A stretch of 6,607 nt of DNA from Sedimentisphaerales bacterium (GCA_016932145.1 JAFGDI010000028.1:1-6607); one strand, 5' to 3'; positions 1 to 4,621 are shown, counted from the first letter of the stretch. Made by a program: numbers and translations. Notes: generated by a model from the sequence alone, not told the origin.

Positions 1-3
1 AAT

Positions 4-37
4 TTGACACTTACAATTTATTGTTGTAATTTATAGT
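4..37 (+). promoter_or_regulatory. Sigma-70-like promoter for the 44-166 RNA
   Basis: TTGACA at 4-9 is a perfect -35 box, followed at 17 bp by the weak -10 TAATTT (27-32). An alternative pairing is CTTACA (10-15), 16 bp, TATAGT (32-37), which has the better -10. Either predicts a start near 39-44, just before the structured RNA that ends at the terminator at 134-166. That agreement between promoter, structure and terminator is the main support. No experimental start is known. Confidence 0.5.
11..29. repeat. Inverted repeat inside the promoter spacer (possible operator)
   Basis: TTACAA (11-16) and TTGTAA (24-29) are exact reverse complements separated by 7 bp. They lie between and partly over the -35 and -10 boxes, where a repressor would block polymerase. 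AT-rich repeats this short can occur by chance, so the operator role is inference. Confidence 0.3.
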
Positions 38-43
38 TGTGTA

Positions 44-166
44 ATCAATCTCAGTCTGTTTGCTTTTCATAATAAAAGAAAAGTTGCAGGCGGGTTCCGC
101 TTTTAGCGAGAGCCCTGTTCCACGGAACAACCTGACGCGTAACCCAAAAGGGGACGCGTCTTTTTT
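44..166 (+). ncRNA. Candidate structured small RNA, family not recognised
   Basis: No protein is encoded here, but several helices can be drawn. A first hairpin is CTTTTC (63-68) with GAAAAG (78-83). A three-way junction is closed by CAGG (87-90) with CCTG (131-134). One arm is 92-101 with 105-115: GGGTTC pairs GAGCCC (one G-T wobble), A109 is bulged, then CGCT pairs AGCG around a TTT loop. The other arm is TGTTC (116-120) with GAACA (125-129) and a CACG tetraloop. An intrinsic terminator follows. It has its own promoter and no gene within reach downstream, so a free-standing sRNA of about 120 nt is more likely than a riboswitch. It does not match the 6S, SRP, RNase P, tmRNA or riboswitch motifs I can recall. 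The 5' end is inferred from the promoter. Confidence 0.4.
134..166 (+). terminator. Strong intrinsic terminator
   Basis: GACGCGT (134-140) pairs exactly with ACGCGTC (154-160), and the loop can extend with CCC (143-145) against GGG around AAAA. Six T residues follow at 161-166. This is a textbook rho-independent terminator on the plus strand. There is no equivalent T-tract on the minus strand, so it is directional and ends the RNA at about 166. Confidence 0.85.
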
Positions 167-455
167 ATTAATTATTTACAACCACACTGAAAACACATCT
201 TCTCGACACCTGCCAATTTTCTCATTTTAAATTAATTGCACCATTTTTGATCAACACTTTACAATATTAACTCCCATAACTGAACCCGTCAAGTCATTTT
301 CAACAACCAGCATTCATGTCTGCCCAAAACTAAATATCTCCCCGGCGACATATACCAGTTTGCACTACATAGGTTACATTCGTCTCATAGGTCCAATCCG
401 TCCTGTCAGCCCCAACCCCAGTCCGAACCACCCGGCATCAAGTCTCCACACCTCA
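167..455. other. Intergenic DNA without a convincing gene
   Basis: No ORF of useful length with a ribosome binding site was seen on either strand, apart from a 17-codon minus-strand ORF (172-225) discussed under findings. From about 330 onward the plus strand becomes C-rich and G-poor. Scattered GTCC words at 391, 400 and 421 foreshadow the regular array that begins at 456. Confidence 0.6.
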
Positions 456-569
456 GTCCACCCCGTCCATCAAGTCCATCAAGTCCATCTCGTCCGTGCC
501 CAAGTCCATGCCCAGTCCATGCCCAGTCCGTGACCCAGTCCATGCCCAGTCCGTGACCAGTCCGTGACC
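456..569. repeat. Tandem GTCC(A/G)(T/C) array with two periods
   Basis: GTCC begins at 456, 465, 474, 483, 492, 504, 515, 526, 538, 549 and 560, always followed by A/G and then T/C. The first five starts are exactly 9 bp apart. The rest are 11 or 12 bp apart, with units such as GTCCATGCCCA and GTCCGTGACCA. Because 11 is not a multiple of 3, the array is not coding. On the minus strand it reads as repeated ATGGAC/ACGGAC with GG runs every few bases. Units are far too short for CRISPR. Possible roles are a multi-site protein-binding array, a slippage-generated satellite, or a structured nucleic acid on one strand. Function unknown. Confidence 0.85.
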
Positions 570-619
570 TCCTCCGCTTAGTAATCCCTCTCTCTTTTTC
601 ACTCTATCTCACTTCTCCC

Positions 620-695
620 AAAACCCTTAATTTCCGCTTAAAACTGTCCAAAAACCATTCAAAACCATCAAAAATCGATCAAAACTGAAGATTTT
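620..695. other. Phased A-tracts, predicted curved DNA
   Basis: Short A or T tracts lie at 620-623, 629-633 (AATTT), 640-643, 650-654, 661-664, 670-674, 681-684 and 692-695. Their centres are about 621.5, 631, 641.5, 652, 662.5, 672, 682.5 and 693.5, a mean spacing of about 10.3 bp, one helical turn. In-phase A-tracts are the classic cause of intrinsic bending. The segment sits just upstream of the inverted repeat and sigma-54 promoter, where a bend could help DNA looping. The curvature follows from known physics; its regulatory role is inferred. Confidence 0.7.
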
Positions 696-700
696 CTGAT

Positions 701-743
701 ACATACATCAAATGTATGTGTTGTACCTGCATTGTATGTATGT
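701..743. promoter_or_regulatory. Inverted repeat plus third half-site, possible activator site
   Basis: ACATACAT (701-708) and ATGTATGT (712-719) form a perfect 8 bp inverted repeat with spacer CAA. An identical ATGTATGT recurs at 736-743, 24 bp further on. Relative to the start predicted from the promoter at 815-830 (about 841), the repeat is centred near -131 and the third half-site near -101. That is the usual distance for enhancer sites bound by sigma-54 activators. Which protein binds is unknown and none is encoded in the window. Confidence 0.5.
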
Positions 744-814
744 GGAAAAGCTGTTAATAAAATATAGTTCCATAAAGTCTTTTATGACAGAACATTACAA
801 AATACTCAACTTTC

Positions 815-830
815 TGGCATAGTAATTGCA
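815..830 (+). promoter_or_regulatory. Sigma-54 (RpoN) -24/-12 promoter
   Basis: TGGCATAGTAATTGCA matches the sigma-54 consensus TGGCACG-N4-TTGCA with two changes. It keeps the essential GG (816-817) and GC (828-829) separated by exactly 10 bp. Transcription would begin about 12 bp past the GC, near 841, giving a leader of roughly 37 nt before the ATG at 878. No good sigma-70 promoter was found in the same interval. Sigma-54 is common in Planctomycetota. A single-site match can be fortuitous, but the position and the upstream paired repeats strengthen it. Confidence 0.65.
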
Positions 831-877
831 ATATACAAAAATGTAGTTATCAACAATAATCAAACGGAGACTTTGAA

Positions 878-1618
878 ATGTTTAGAAAAGGAACAATTAT
901 CATGATTAACTTATGCACAACTTTGGCACTGGCTCTCGTTGGCTGCGAGGCCCGGCAATATCACCCCGGCAGCTCAGAACAGGGGGCAACCTGGCTGATC
1001 CCCGGCATAGAAGGGCAGGCAACTATGGTCAAACCTGTCATAAAGGCTTTAAGAGACTCAGGTTACCAAGGCGATATTTATACACTTAACTGGGGTAACC
1101 CACTACTGCCTTTCAGGAATCTTTGTAACGAAAAATACAAACAAGAAAAAGCACAAACACTTGCAAATAATATAGTTAAGTACGCACAGGACCACCCGCA
1201 CCAGCCAATCGACATCATCGGCTATTCCGCAGGGGCCGGGCTTACCATCATGGCCGTCGAAAAACTGCCACCCCATGTCAAAGTCAGAAATATTACCCTG
1301 GTTCATGGTGCAATATCACCAGAATATGACCTAACTGCTGCTTTGGCAAACACTTCCGGCTCAATTAAAAATGTCAGCTCAAAAGCCGATTGGCTCATTC
1401 TGGGCCTTGGTACTACCATTTTCGGAACTATGGACAACTCCCACTCATCATCAGCCGGCATGGTAGGCTTCGATACCCAAATGGCAGTACCAGATCCACT
1501 GCAAAGACATAAACTCAAGCAAATTAAATGGAAAGCCAAACAAAAACGCTGGGGTGGTCACATAACTCTTTATCAATACGCATTTAACAAAAAATATGTA
1601 CTCAATAACGCAATTTGA
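878..1618 (+). CDS. Predicted lipoprotein, alpha/beta-hydrolase fold
   Basis: The protein has 246 residues. The start ATG is preceded by GGAGA (866-870) at 7 nt. Residues 1-23 form a lipoprotein signal peptide: basic n-region (FRK), hydrophobic stretch, lipobox LVGC with Cys23 as the acylation site and Glu at +2. The mature part looks like an alpha/beta-hydrolase: an oxyanion-type loop IPGIEG (41-46), the nucleophile elbow GYSAG with Ser117, and candidate triad partners Asp171 (in SKADWLIL) and His228 (in GGHITLY). The segment 167-198 (VSSKADWLILGLGT...GMVGF) looks like a conserved core. The substrate cannot be read from sequence; an esterase or lipase-like role at the cell envelope is inference. 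It is the first gene of a probable two-gene unit behind the sigma-54 promoter. An internal ATG at 902 also has a purine-rich site, but starting there would remove the basic n-region. Confidence 0.85.
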   Translation: MFRKGTIIMINLCTTLALALVGCEARQYHPGSSEQGATWLIPGIEGQATMVKPVIKALRDSGYQGDIYTLNWGNPLLPFRNLCNEKYKQEKAQTLANNIVKYAQDHPHQPIDIIGYSAGAGLTIMAVEKLPPHVKVRNITLVHGAISPEYDLTAALANTSGSIKNVSSKADWLILGLGTTIFGTMDNSHSSSAGMVGFDTQMAVPDPLQRHKLKQIKWKAKQKRWGGHITLYQYAFNKKYVLNNAI

Positions 1619-1625
1619 AAATTGC
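1610..1625. repeat. Perfect palindrome over the hydrolase stop codon
   Basis: GCAATTT (1610-1616) and AAATTGC (1619-1625) are exact reverse complements around GA. The stop codon TGA (1616-1618) falls in the centre. In RNA this could fold into a small AT-rich hairpin at the junction of the two lipoprotein genes and affect coupling or mRNA decay. It lacks a T-tract, so it is not a terminator. Confidence 0.35.
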
Positions 1626-1640
1626 CATAACTCTTTATTT

Positions 1641-1645
1641 AAGGA
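1641..1645 (+). promoter_or_regulatory. Ribosome binding site deciding the start at 1654
   Basis: AAGGA lies 8 nt before ATG 1654. The only upstream in-frame alternative, TTG at 1615, has no such site. Confidence 0.65.
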
Positions 1646-1653
1646 ATAATATA

Positions 1654-2145
1654 ATGCTTACTTTATTGATCATCACCATTCTCACTATCATAAACGGCTG
1701 CCATAGCAATACCCATATAAAAGCCGCCCCAACAATCTCAAACCCTGAAATTACAGTAACTTACGACTCAAGATGTATCGCCATAGCCTACTATCGTTCG
1801 CAAATTCATGCTGATTTACTCAAGGAATGGACCGCCCAACACGAAACTGGTGATGAAAAGCTCAAAAAAGAGATCAATGAAAAGGCCAATAAAATGCAGC
1901 AACTTGCTCATTTACAAGGATTTAGCACTGAACCAGTTGATGAGCTTCTTACCCGCTTCCAACCGCAGATCGAACTAATCATGGCCAACTACAAGGCCAC
2001 TGCAATATGCAGTTGCTGGCTATATAAAGGCGATATAAAAAACACTATCGATATAACCGATGAATTAGCAGCACTTTATAGCCCAGACGAAGGAACCCTC
2101 AAAATAATAGCTGCGATGAAAGACAAAAAGCCTCTGCCCAAATGA
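1654..2145 (+). CDS. Predicted lipoprotein of unknown family
   Basis: The protein has 163 residues and I do not recognise its family. ATG 1654 is chosen because AAGGA lies 8 nt upstream. The resulting signal is short (Cys16 in IINGC) and lacks a basic residue, which is unusual. An alternative TTG start at 1615 overlaps the hydrolase stop as TTGA and would add 13 residues including Lys and Arg (176 residues, Cys29), but it has no ribosome binding site. The mature part is mostly helical and charged, with extra cysteines in RCIAIAYY and the pair CSC in ICSCWLYKGD, and a C-terminal DITDELAALYSPDEGTLKII stretch. It lies 35 nt after the hydrolase gene on the same strand with no terminator between, so co-transcription and an envelope partnership are likely. 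It ends 4 bp before the convergent cca gene. Confidence 0.75.
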   Translation: MLTLLIITILTIINGCHSNTHIKAAPTISNPEITVTYDSRCIAIAYYRSQIHADLLKEWTAQHETGDEKLKKEINEKANKMQQLAHLQGFSTEPVDELLTRFQPQIELIMANYKATAICSCWLYKGDIKNTIDITDELAALYSPDEGTLKIIAAMKDKKPLPK

Positions 2146-2149
2146 GAAG

Positions 2150-3364
2150 TCAGACTTTCCGAACTCGTTCACTAACCCATTGTCGGGCCTGAGCTTGCGT
2201 CACCAGCTCACCTTCTAGTTGGGCCAGATACATCTGCTCAAAGAGCTGTCCAAGTTTCGGGCCCGGTTCTAAACCCAGTGATATCAAGTCATTACCGTTT
2301 AGTAATGGAACTGGCTTTATCTCTTCATCGCCCAGATCTACTATCTGACGACGCAGCTCGGCCAGCGGACCTGTATCTTTACCATCTCTAATCTGGCAGG
2401 CCCAAACCAGATTCAGCAAATCATTAAACCATTCATTAGCCAGCCACTGCTTGAGCCTGCCCTTACTTAAGGGCAGTTCAGACAACAGCTTACAAACGCT
2501 TTCAGCCAGCCACAGCGCCTTCTTACGCGTGTCATTACTAACCTTGAGCGATCTGGTAATACCAGATGTCTTATCCCAGAGGCCGCCCGACAGTGTTGCT
2601 GTCAGTGCCAGGGCAAAGTCAACCGGCTCTGAGAGTAGCTTTAGCCTTTCTATACCCTCTGAGAGTTGTTCAGCCGGGCAATTACCATAAATATGGCTCA
2701 TTAAACCACTTGCAAGTACCATTTTCATGCCCGCATAGCGATTGCCATTAACCATTATCTTCTCCAGTTCAGTAGCGATCCGTTCTGAGCTGATCCGGCT
2801 GATACGCTCTGAGAGCTGGCAGATGGCCTGCCAGGTTTCCGGCTCAATTTCATAACCCAATCTGGCAGCGAATCTTATAGCGCGAAGCATACGCAAATGA
2901 TCTTCCCCGAACCTTGCCGCCGGTTCTCCAATAGCACGGATCACACCCGCAGCCAGATCTGCCTGACCGCCGACATAGTCCAGTATCTCCTGGGTCAACG
3001 GGTCATAGAACATGCCATTAATCGTAAAATCGCGTCGTAGCGCATCTTGACGAGCATCGGTAAATTCTACTGCCTCAGGGCGACGGCCATCGACATAACC
3101 CCCGTCATTACGAAAGGTTGCAACTTCTACCTGGGCCTTGTCCAGCAGAACAACCACCACGCCGAACTGTGCCCCAACCTGTAAAGTTCGCTTGAATATA
3201 CCGCTTACCTGCTGGGGTGTGGCATTAGTGGCAACATCATAATCCTGGGCCTCTACTGCCATAAGCATATCGCGAACACACCCACCGGCCCATAAAGCCT
3301 GGAACCCGGCTTCATGCAGTCGCTTAACTACATGCAGGGCTGCTTGTCTGTTCTGCTCTGTCAT
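2150..3364 (-). CDS. cca: CCA-adding-type tRNA nucleotidyltransferase (class II)
   Basis: About 404 residues, in the length range of bacterial class II enzymes. It adds C and/or A residues to tRNA 3' ends in the cytoplasm. Motifs in order (counted from ATG 3364): GGCVRD (27-32), the catalytic DYD (41-43) in DYDVATNATP, the RRDFTINGM motif (110-118), the nucleotide-recognition segment EDHLR...RAIRFAARLG (154-170), and the ERISRISSERIATEL helix of the RNA-binding domain. No HD phosphohydrolase domain follows. Sequence alone does not separate a full CCA enzyme from an A-adding or CC-adding paralogue. Two ATGs, 3376 and 3364, are in frame. GGAG abuts the first with no spacer, so 3364 (GGAG 12 nt away) is slightly preferred. 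The gene overlaps the rsmD 3' end and is probably translated from the same mRNA. Confidence 0.93.
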   Translation of the reverse strand: MTEQNRQAALHVVKRLHEAGFQALWAGGCVRDMLMAVEAQDYDVATNATPQQVSGIFKRTLQVGAQFGVVVVLLDKAQVEVATFRNDGGYVDGRRPEAVEFTDARQDALRRDFTINGMFYDPLTQEILDYVGGQADLAAGVIRAIGEPAARFGEDHLRMLRAIRFAARLGYEIEPETWQAICQLSERISRISSERIATELEKIMVNGNRYAGMKMVLASGLMSHIYGNCPAEQLSEGIERLKLLSEPVDFALALTATLSGGLWDKTSGITRSLKVSNDTRKKALWLAESVCKLLSELPLSKGRLKQWLANEWFNDLLNLVWACQIRDGKDTGPLAELRRQIVDLGDEEIKPVPLLNGNDLISLGLEPGPKLGQLFEQMYLAQLEGELVTQAQARQWVSERVRKV

Positions 3365-3989
3365 CTGACTGCTCATCTCCGGGCTGTTGTTCGGGGCCTG
3401 TCTTTTGGTAAAAGTTCAATGTCATAATTCCATACGACCGGCGATCAATAAGTTTCAATGGCCCATAATTCTCTGGTGTCGGATACTTTAACTCATTGCG
3501 CAATACGACCTTAGCACCAACTGCAATTTGTTTGCTGATCTTGAGCATAAGCCTGCCAAGCTGTGATGCTTCATCCACTTCGCGCGCCAGCGGGAAGGGC
3601 GGGTCGCAAAAAACAATGTCAACCCCGGTCATAGAATCATCATTCTGCCAGCGAGCCAGCCGACTGCTTTTGGGCACACCATATTTAAATATGTCTGCCC
3701 TGATAACCGTACATTCATCTTCAAATTTCAGATGTGCGATATTTTCATATAGTCGCTTGATCGCCTCGCGGTCCATATCGACAAACATTGCATGTACCGC
3801 TCCCCGGCTAAGTGCTTCCAGCCCCATCGACCCGGTGCCCGAGAAGAGATCGGCAACGACTTTGCCGGGCACTTCGTGGCGCAATATGGAAAACAAAGCC
3901 TCTTTTACCATGTCCGGTATCGGACGGGTGGTATTGTCTTTGGGAGGTATTAATTTCATCCTGGCTCTTGACCCGGCTATTATTCGCAT
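3324..3989 (-). CDS. rsmD: 16S rRNA (guanine-N2)-methyltransferase RsmD
   Basis: The protein has 221 residues. RsmD methylates G966 of 16S rRNA (E. coli numbering) with S-adenosylmethionine during small-subunit assembly. Visible hallmarks: N-terminal MRIIAGSRAR, the TRPIPDMVKEALFSIL helix, the SAM-binding motif DLFSGTGSMGLEALSRGA (47-64), an acidic MFVDMD strand end (68-73), and the catalytic DPPF (129-132). ATG 3989 is chosen because the upstream GTG at 3998 lies within the Shine-Dalgarno sequence itself (AGGTGA, 4000-3995). After the domain ends near LNFYQKT there is a hydrophilic Q/D/E/S-rich tail of about 25 residues, and that part of the gene overlaps the start of cca by 41-53 nt. The tail may be a by-product of the overlap. 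In many bacteria rsmD is next to coaD; here it is followed by cca. Confidence 0.95.
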   Translation of the reverse strand: MRIIAGSRARMKLIPPKDNTTRPIPDMVKEALFSILRHEVPGKVVADLFSGTGSMGLEALSRGAVHAMFVDMDREAIKRLYENIAHLKFEDECTVIRADIFKYGVPKSSRLARWQNDDSMTGVDIVFCDPPFPLAREVDEASQLGRLMLKISKQIAVGAKVVLRNELKYPTPENYGPLKLIDRRSYGIMTLNFYQKTGPEQQPGDEQSDDRAEQTSSPACS

Positions 3990-3994
3990 CTCTA

Positions 3995-4000
3995 TCACCT
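3995..4000 (-). promoter_or_regulatory. Shine-Dalgarno site fixing the rsmD start
   Basis: On the minus strand AGGTGA is a perfect anti-SD complement, 5 nt before ATG 3989. It contains the GTG at 3998 that would otherwise look like an earlier start codon. Confidence 0.8.
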
Positions 4001-4010
4001 GAAAATTAGG

Positions 4011-4026
4011 GCAGGGTTAATCCTGC
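4011..4026 (-). other. Hairpin in the rsmD leader
   Basis: GCAGG (4011-4015) and CCTGC (4022-4026) pair, extended by a G-T wobble to leave a TTAA loop. If rsmD is transcribed from the promoter at 4054-4082, this hairpin lies in its leader about 11 nt upstream of the Shine-Dalgarno site. No T-tract follows it on the minus strand, so it is not a classic terminator. A role in message stability or translation is possible but unproven. Confidence 0.35.
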
Positions 4027-4053
4027 TATTGTCATAATTCATTGCAATATGGC

Positions 4054-4082
4054 ATTTTATAGCCTGAATTAACTATGGGCAA
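4054..4082 (-). promoter_or_regulatory. Sigma-70-like promoter for rsmD-cca
   Basis: Read on the minus strand, TTGCCC (4082-4077) and TAAAAT (4059-4054) are separated by 17 bp, matching the consensus at 4 and 5 of 6 positions. Transcription would start near 4047, giving a leader of about 57 nt. The -35 box overlaps the last codons of the small ORF at 4073-4156. Confidence 0.45.
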
Positions 4083-4156
4083 GCAATTTCTTTATCTGCC
4101 TTACCCGTAACATGACAAGTTAAGCAGCTATTTCCATTGCCGTAAAATACTTGCAT
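4073..4156 (-). CDS. Candidate 27-residue small protein with CxxCH motif
   Basis: The ORF runs from ATG 4156 to TAG 4073 and encodes 27 residues starting MQVFYGNGNS. It contains CLTCH (11-15), the sequence of a c-type haem-attachment motif, and a further Cys at position 26 (IACP). The reason to take it seriously is translational: AGGAGA (4168-4163) stands 6 nt before the ATG, among the best ribosome binding sites in the window. It has no signal peptide, so haem attachment outside the membrane is not expected; metal binding through Cys/Cys/His/Cys is an alternative. It lies about 80 nt upstream of rsmD on the same strand and may be its own transcript, a leader peptide, or a decayed remnant of a cytochrome gene. 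A chance ORF cannot be excluded at this length. Confidence 0.4.
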   Translation of the reverse strand: MQVFYGNGNSCLTCHVTGKADKEIACP

Positions 4157-4162
4157 ATAATA

Positions 4163-4168
4163 TCTCCT
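4163..4168 (-). promoter_or_regulatory. Ribosome binding site of the CxxCH small ORF
   Basis: AGGAGA on the minus strand, spaced 6 nt (TATTAT) from ATG 4156. Its presence is the chief argument that this short ORF is translated. Confidence 0.5.
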
Positions 4169-4206
4169 GTTGGTATAAGTGGTTTTGATCGCATGGTATA
4201 TTTATG

Positions 4207-4235
4207 TTCTGAGTCTGAATCTTGCAAAATATAAT
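4207..4235 (+). promoter_or_regulatory. Possible sigma-70 promoter for the DUF2007-like gene
   Basis: TATAAT (4230-4235) is a perfect -10 box, with the weak -35 TTCTGA (4207-4212) at 17 bp. A start near 4242 would leave a leader of about 77 nt before ATG 4319. The region is AT-rich, so a lone TATAAT is only modest evidence. Confidence 0.3.
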
Positions 4236-4287
4236 TTTATCTGTAACGAAATTGCTTTTAGTGCGTCTATTATATTGGTTTGTCATA

Positions 4288-4303
4288 AACAATGTATATT
4301 GTT
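4288..4303. repeat. Inverted repeat in the leader of the DUF2007-like gene
   Basis: AACAAT (4288-4293) and ATTGTT (4298-4303) are exact reverse complements around GTAT. The repeat ends 6 bp before the Shine-Dalgarno sequence (4310-4314). It could be an operator or a leader hairpin that affects ribosome access. It differs from the repeats at 11-29 and 701-743. Confidence 0.3.
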
Positions 4304-4318
4304 GAAGTTGAGGTCTGT

Positions 4319-4525
4319 ATGAGTTATATAAAGGTAGTAAAGAATTATGCCAGTCGCTTTGAAGCAGAGTCGGCTAAATCGTTGCTGGAGATGCAGGGTA
4401 TAATGAGCATGGTAGAAGGTGATGACTGTGGCGGTATAAGGCCTGACCTGAGTTTTGCCACAGGAGGTTATGACCTGCTGGTGAAAGAGAGTGATCTTAG
4501 CCGGGCAAAAGAACTGCTGGGTTGA
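4319..4525 (+). CDS. DUF2007-like small protein
   Basis: The protein has 68 residues. ATG 4319 is preferred because GAGGT (4310-4314) lies 4 nt upstream. An in-frame ATG at 4292 would add 9 residues but sits inside an inverted repeat without a ribosome binding site. The pattern fits DUF2007 (Pfam: putative signal transducing protein): a first strand YIKVVKNYASRFEAESAKSL, a helix and turn LLEMQGIMSMVEGDD, a GG-containing loop, then a strand YDLLVKESDLSRAKELL. These proteins are cytoplasmic; their biochemical role is not established. It lies upstream of a lipoprotein gene on the same strand with a 108 nt gap, so shared transcription is possible but not shown. Family assignment is from recalled pattern, not a search. 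Confidence 0.75.
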   Translation: MSYIKVVKNYASRFEAESAKSLLEMQGIMSMVEGDDCGGIRPDLSFATGGYDLLVKESDLSRAKELLG

Positions 4526-4621
4526 TCGTAATTTATGGTAATGTATTTATCTCTGTGTGTAATATGTTGCAGTATAAGGACCTAGTATTAAATAGGCGGT
4601 TAGATAAAGTCAATCAAATAT

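Noticed and set aside
87..160. tRNA or tmRNA-like gene
   Set aside because: The arms do not form a cloverleaf, there is no GTTCNANNC T-loop and no CCA-type acceptor end.
456..569. CRISPR array
   Set aside because: Units are 9-12 bp with a 6 bp core and no unique spacers of CRISPR length; no cas gene is present.
2147..2157. Terminator hairpin between the convergent genes (AAGTC-A-GACTT)
   Set aside because: The 5 bp arms are separated by a single base, so no stable loop forms, and there is no T-tract.
3496..4002. 168-codon plus-strand ORF opposite rsmD
   Set aside because: It is antisense to a clear RsmD with all family motifs; it has no ribosome binding site and a low-complexity Ser/Arg-rich product.
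4051..4064. Second sigma-54 site (TGGCATTTTATAGC)
   Set aside because: GG and GC are separated by 9 bp, not the required 10.
4156..4161. TATAAT as a plus-strand -10 box
   Set aside because: No acceptable -35 at 16-18 bp (TTGCCG at 13 bp is too close), and it coincides with the start of the minus-strand small ORF.
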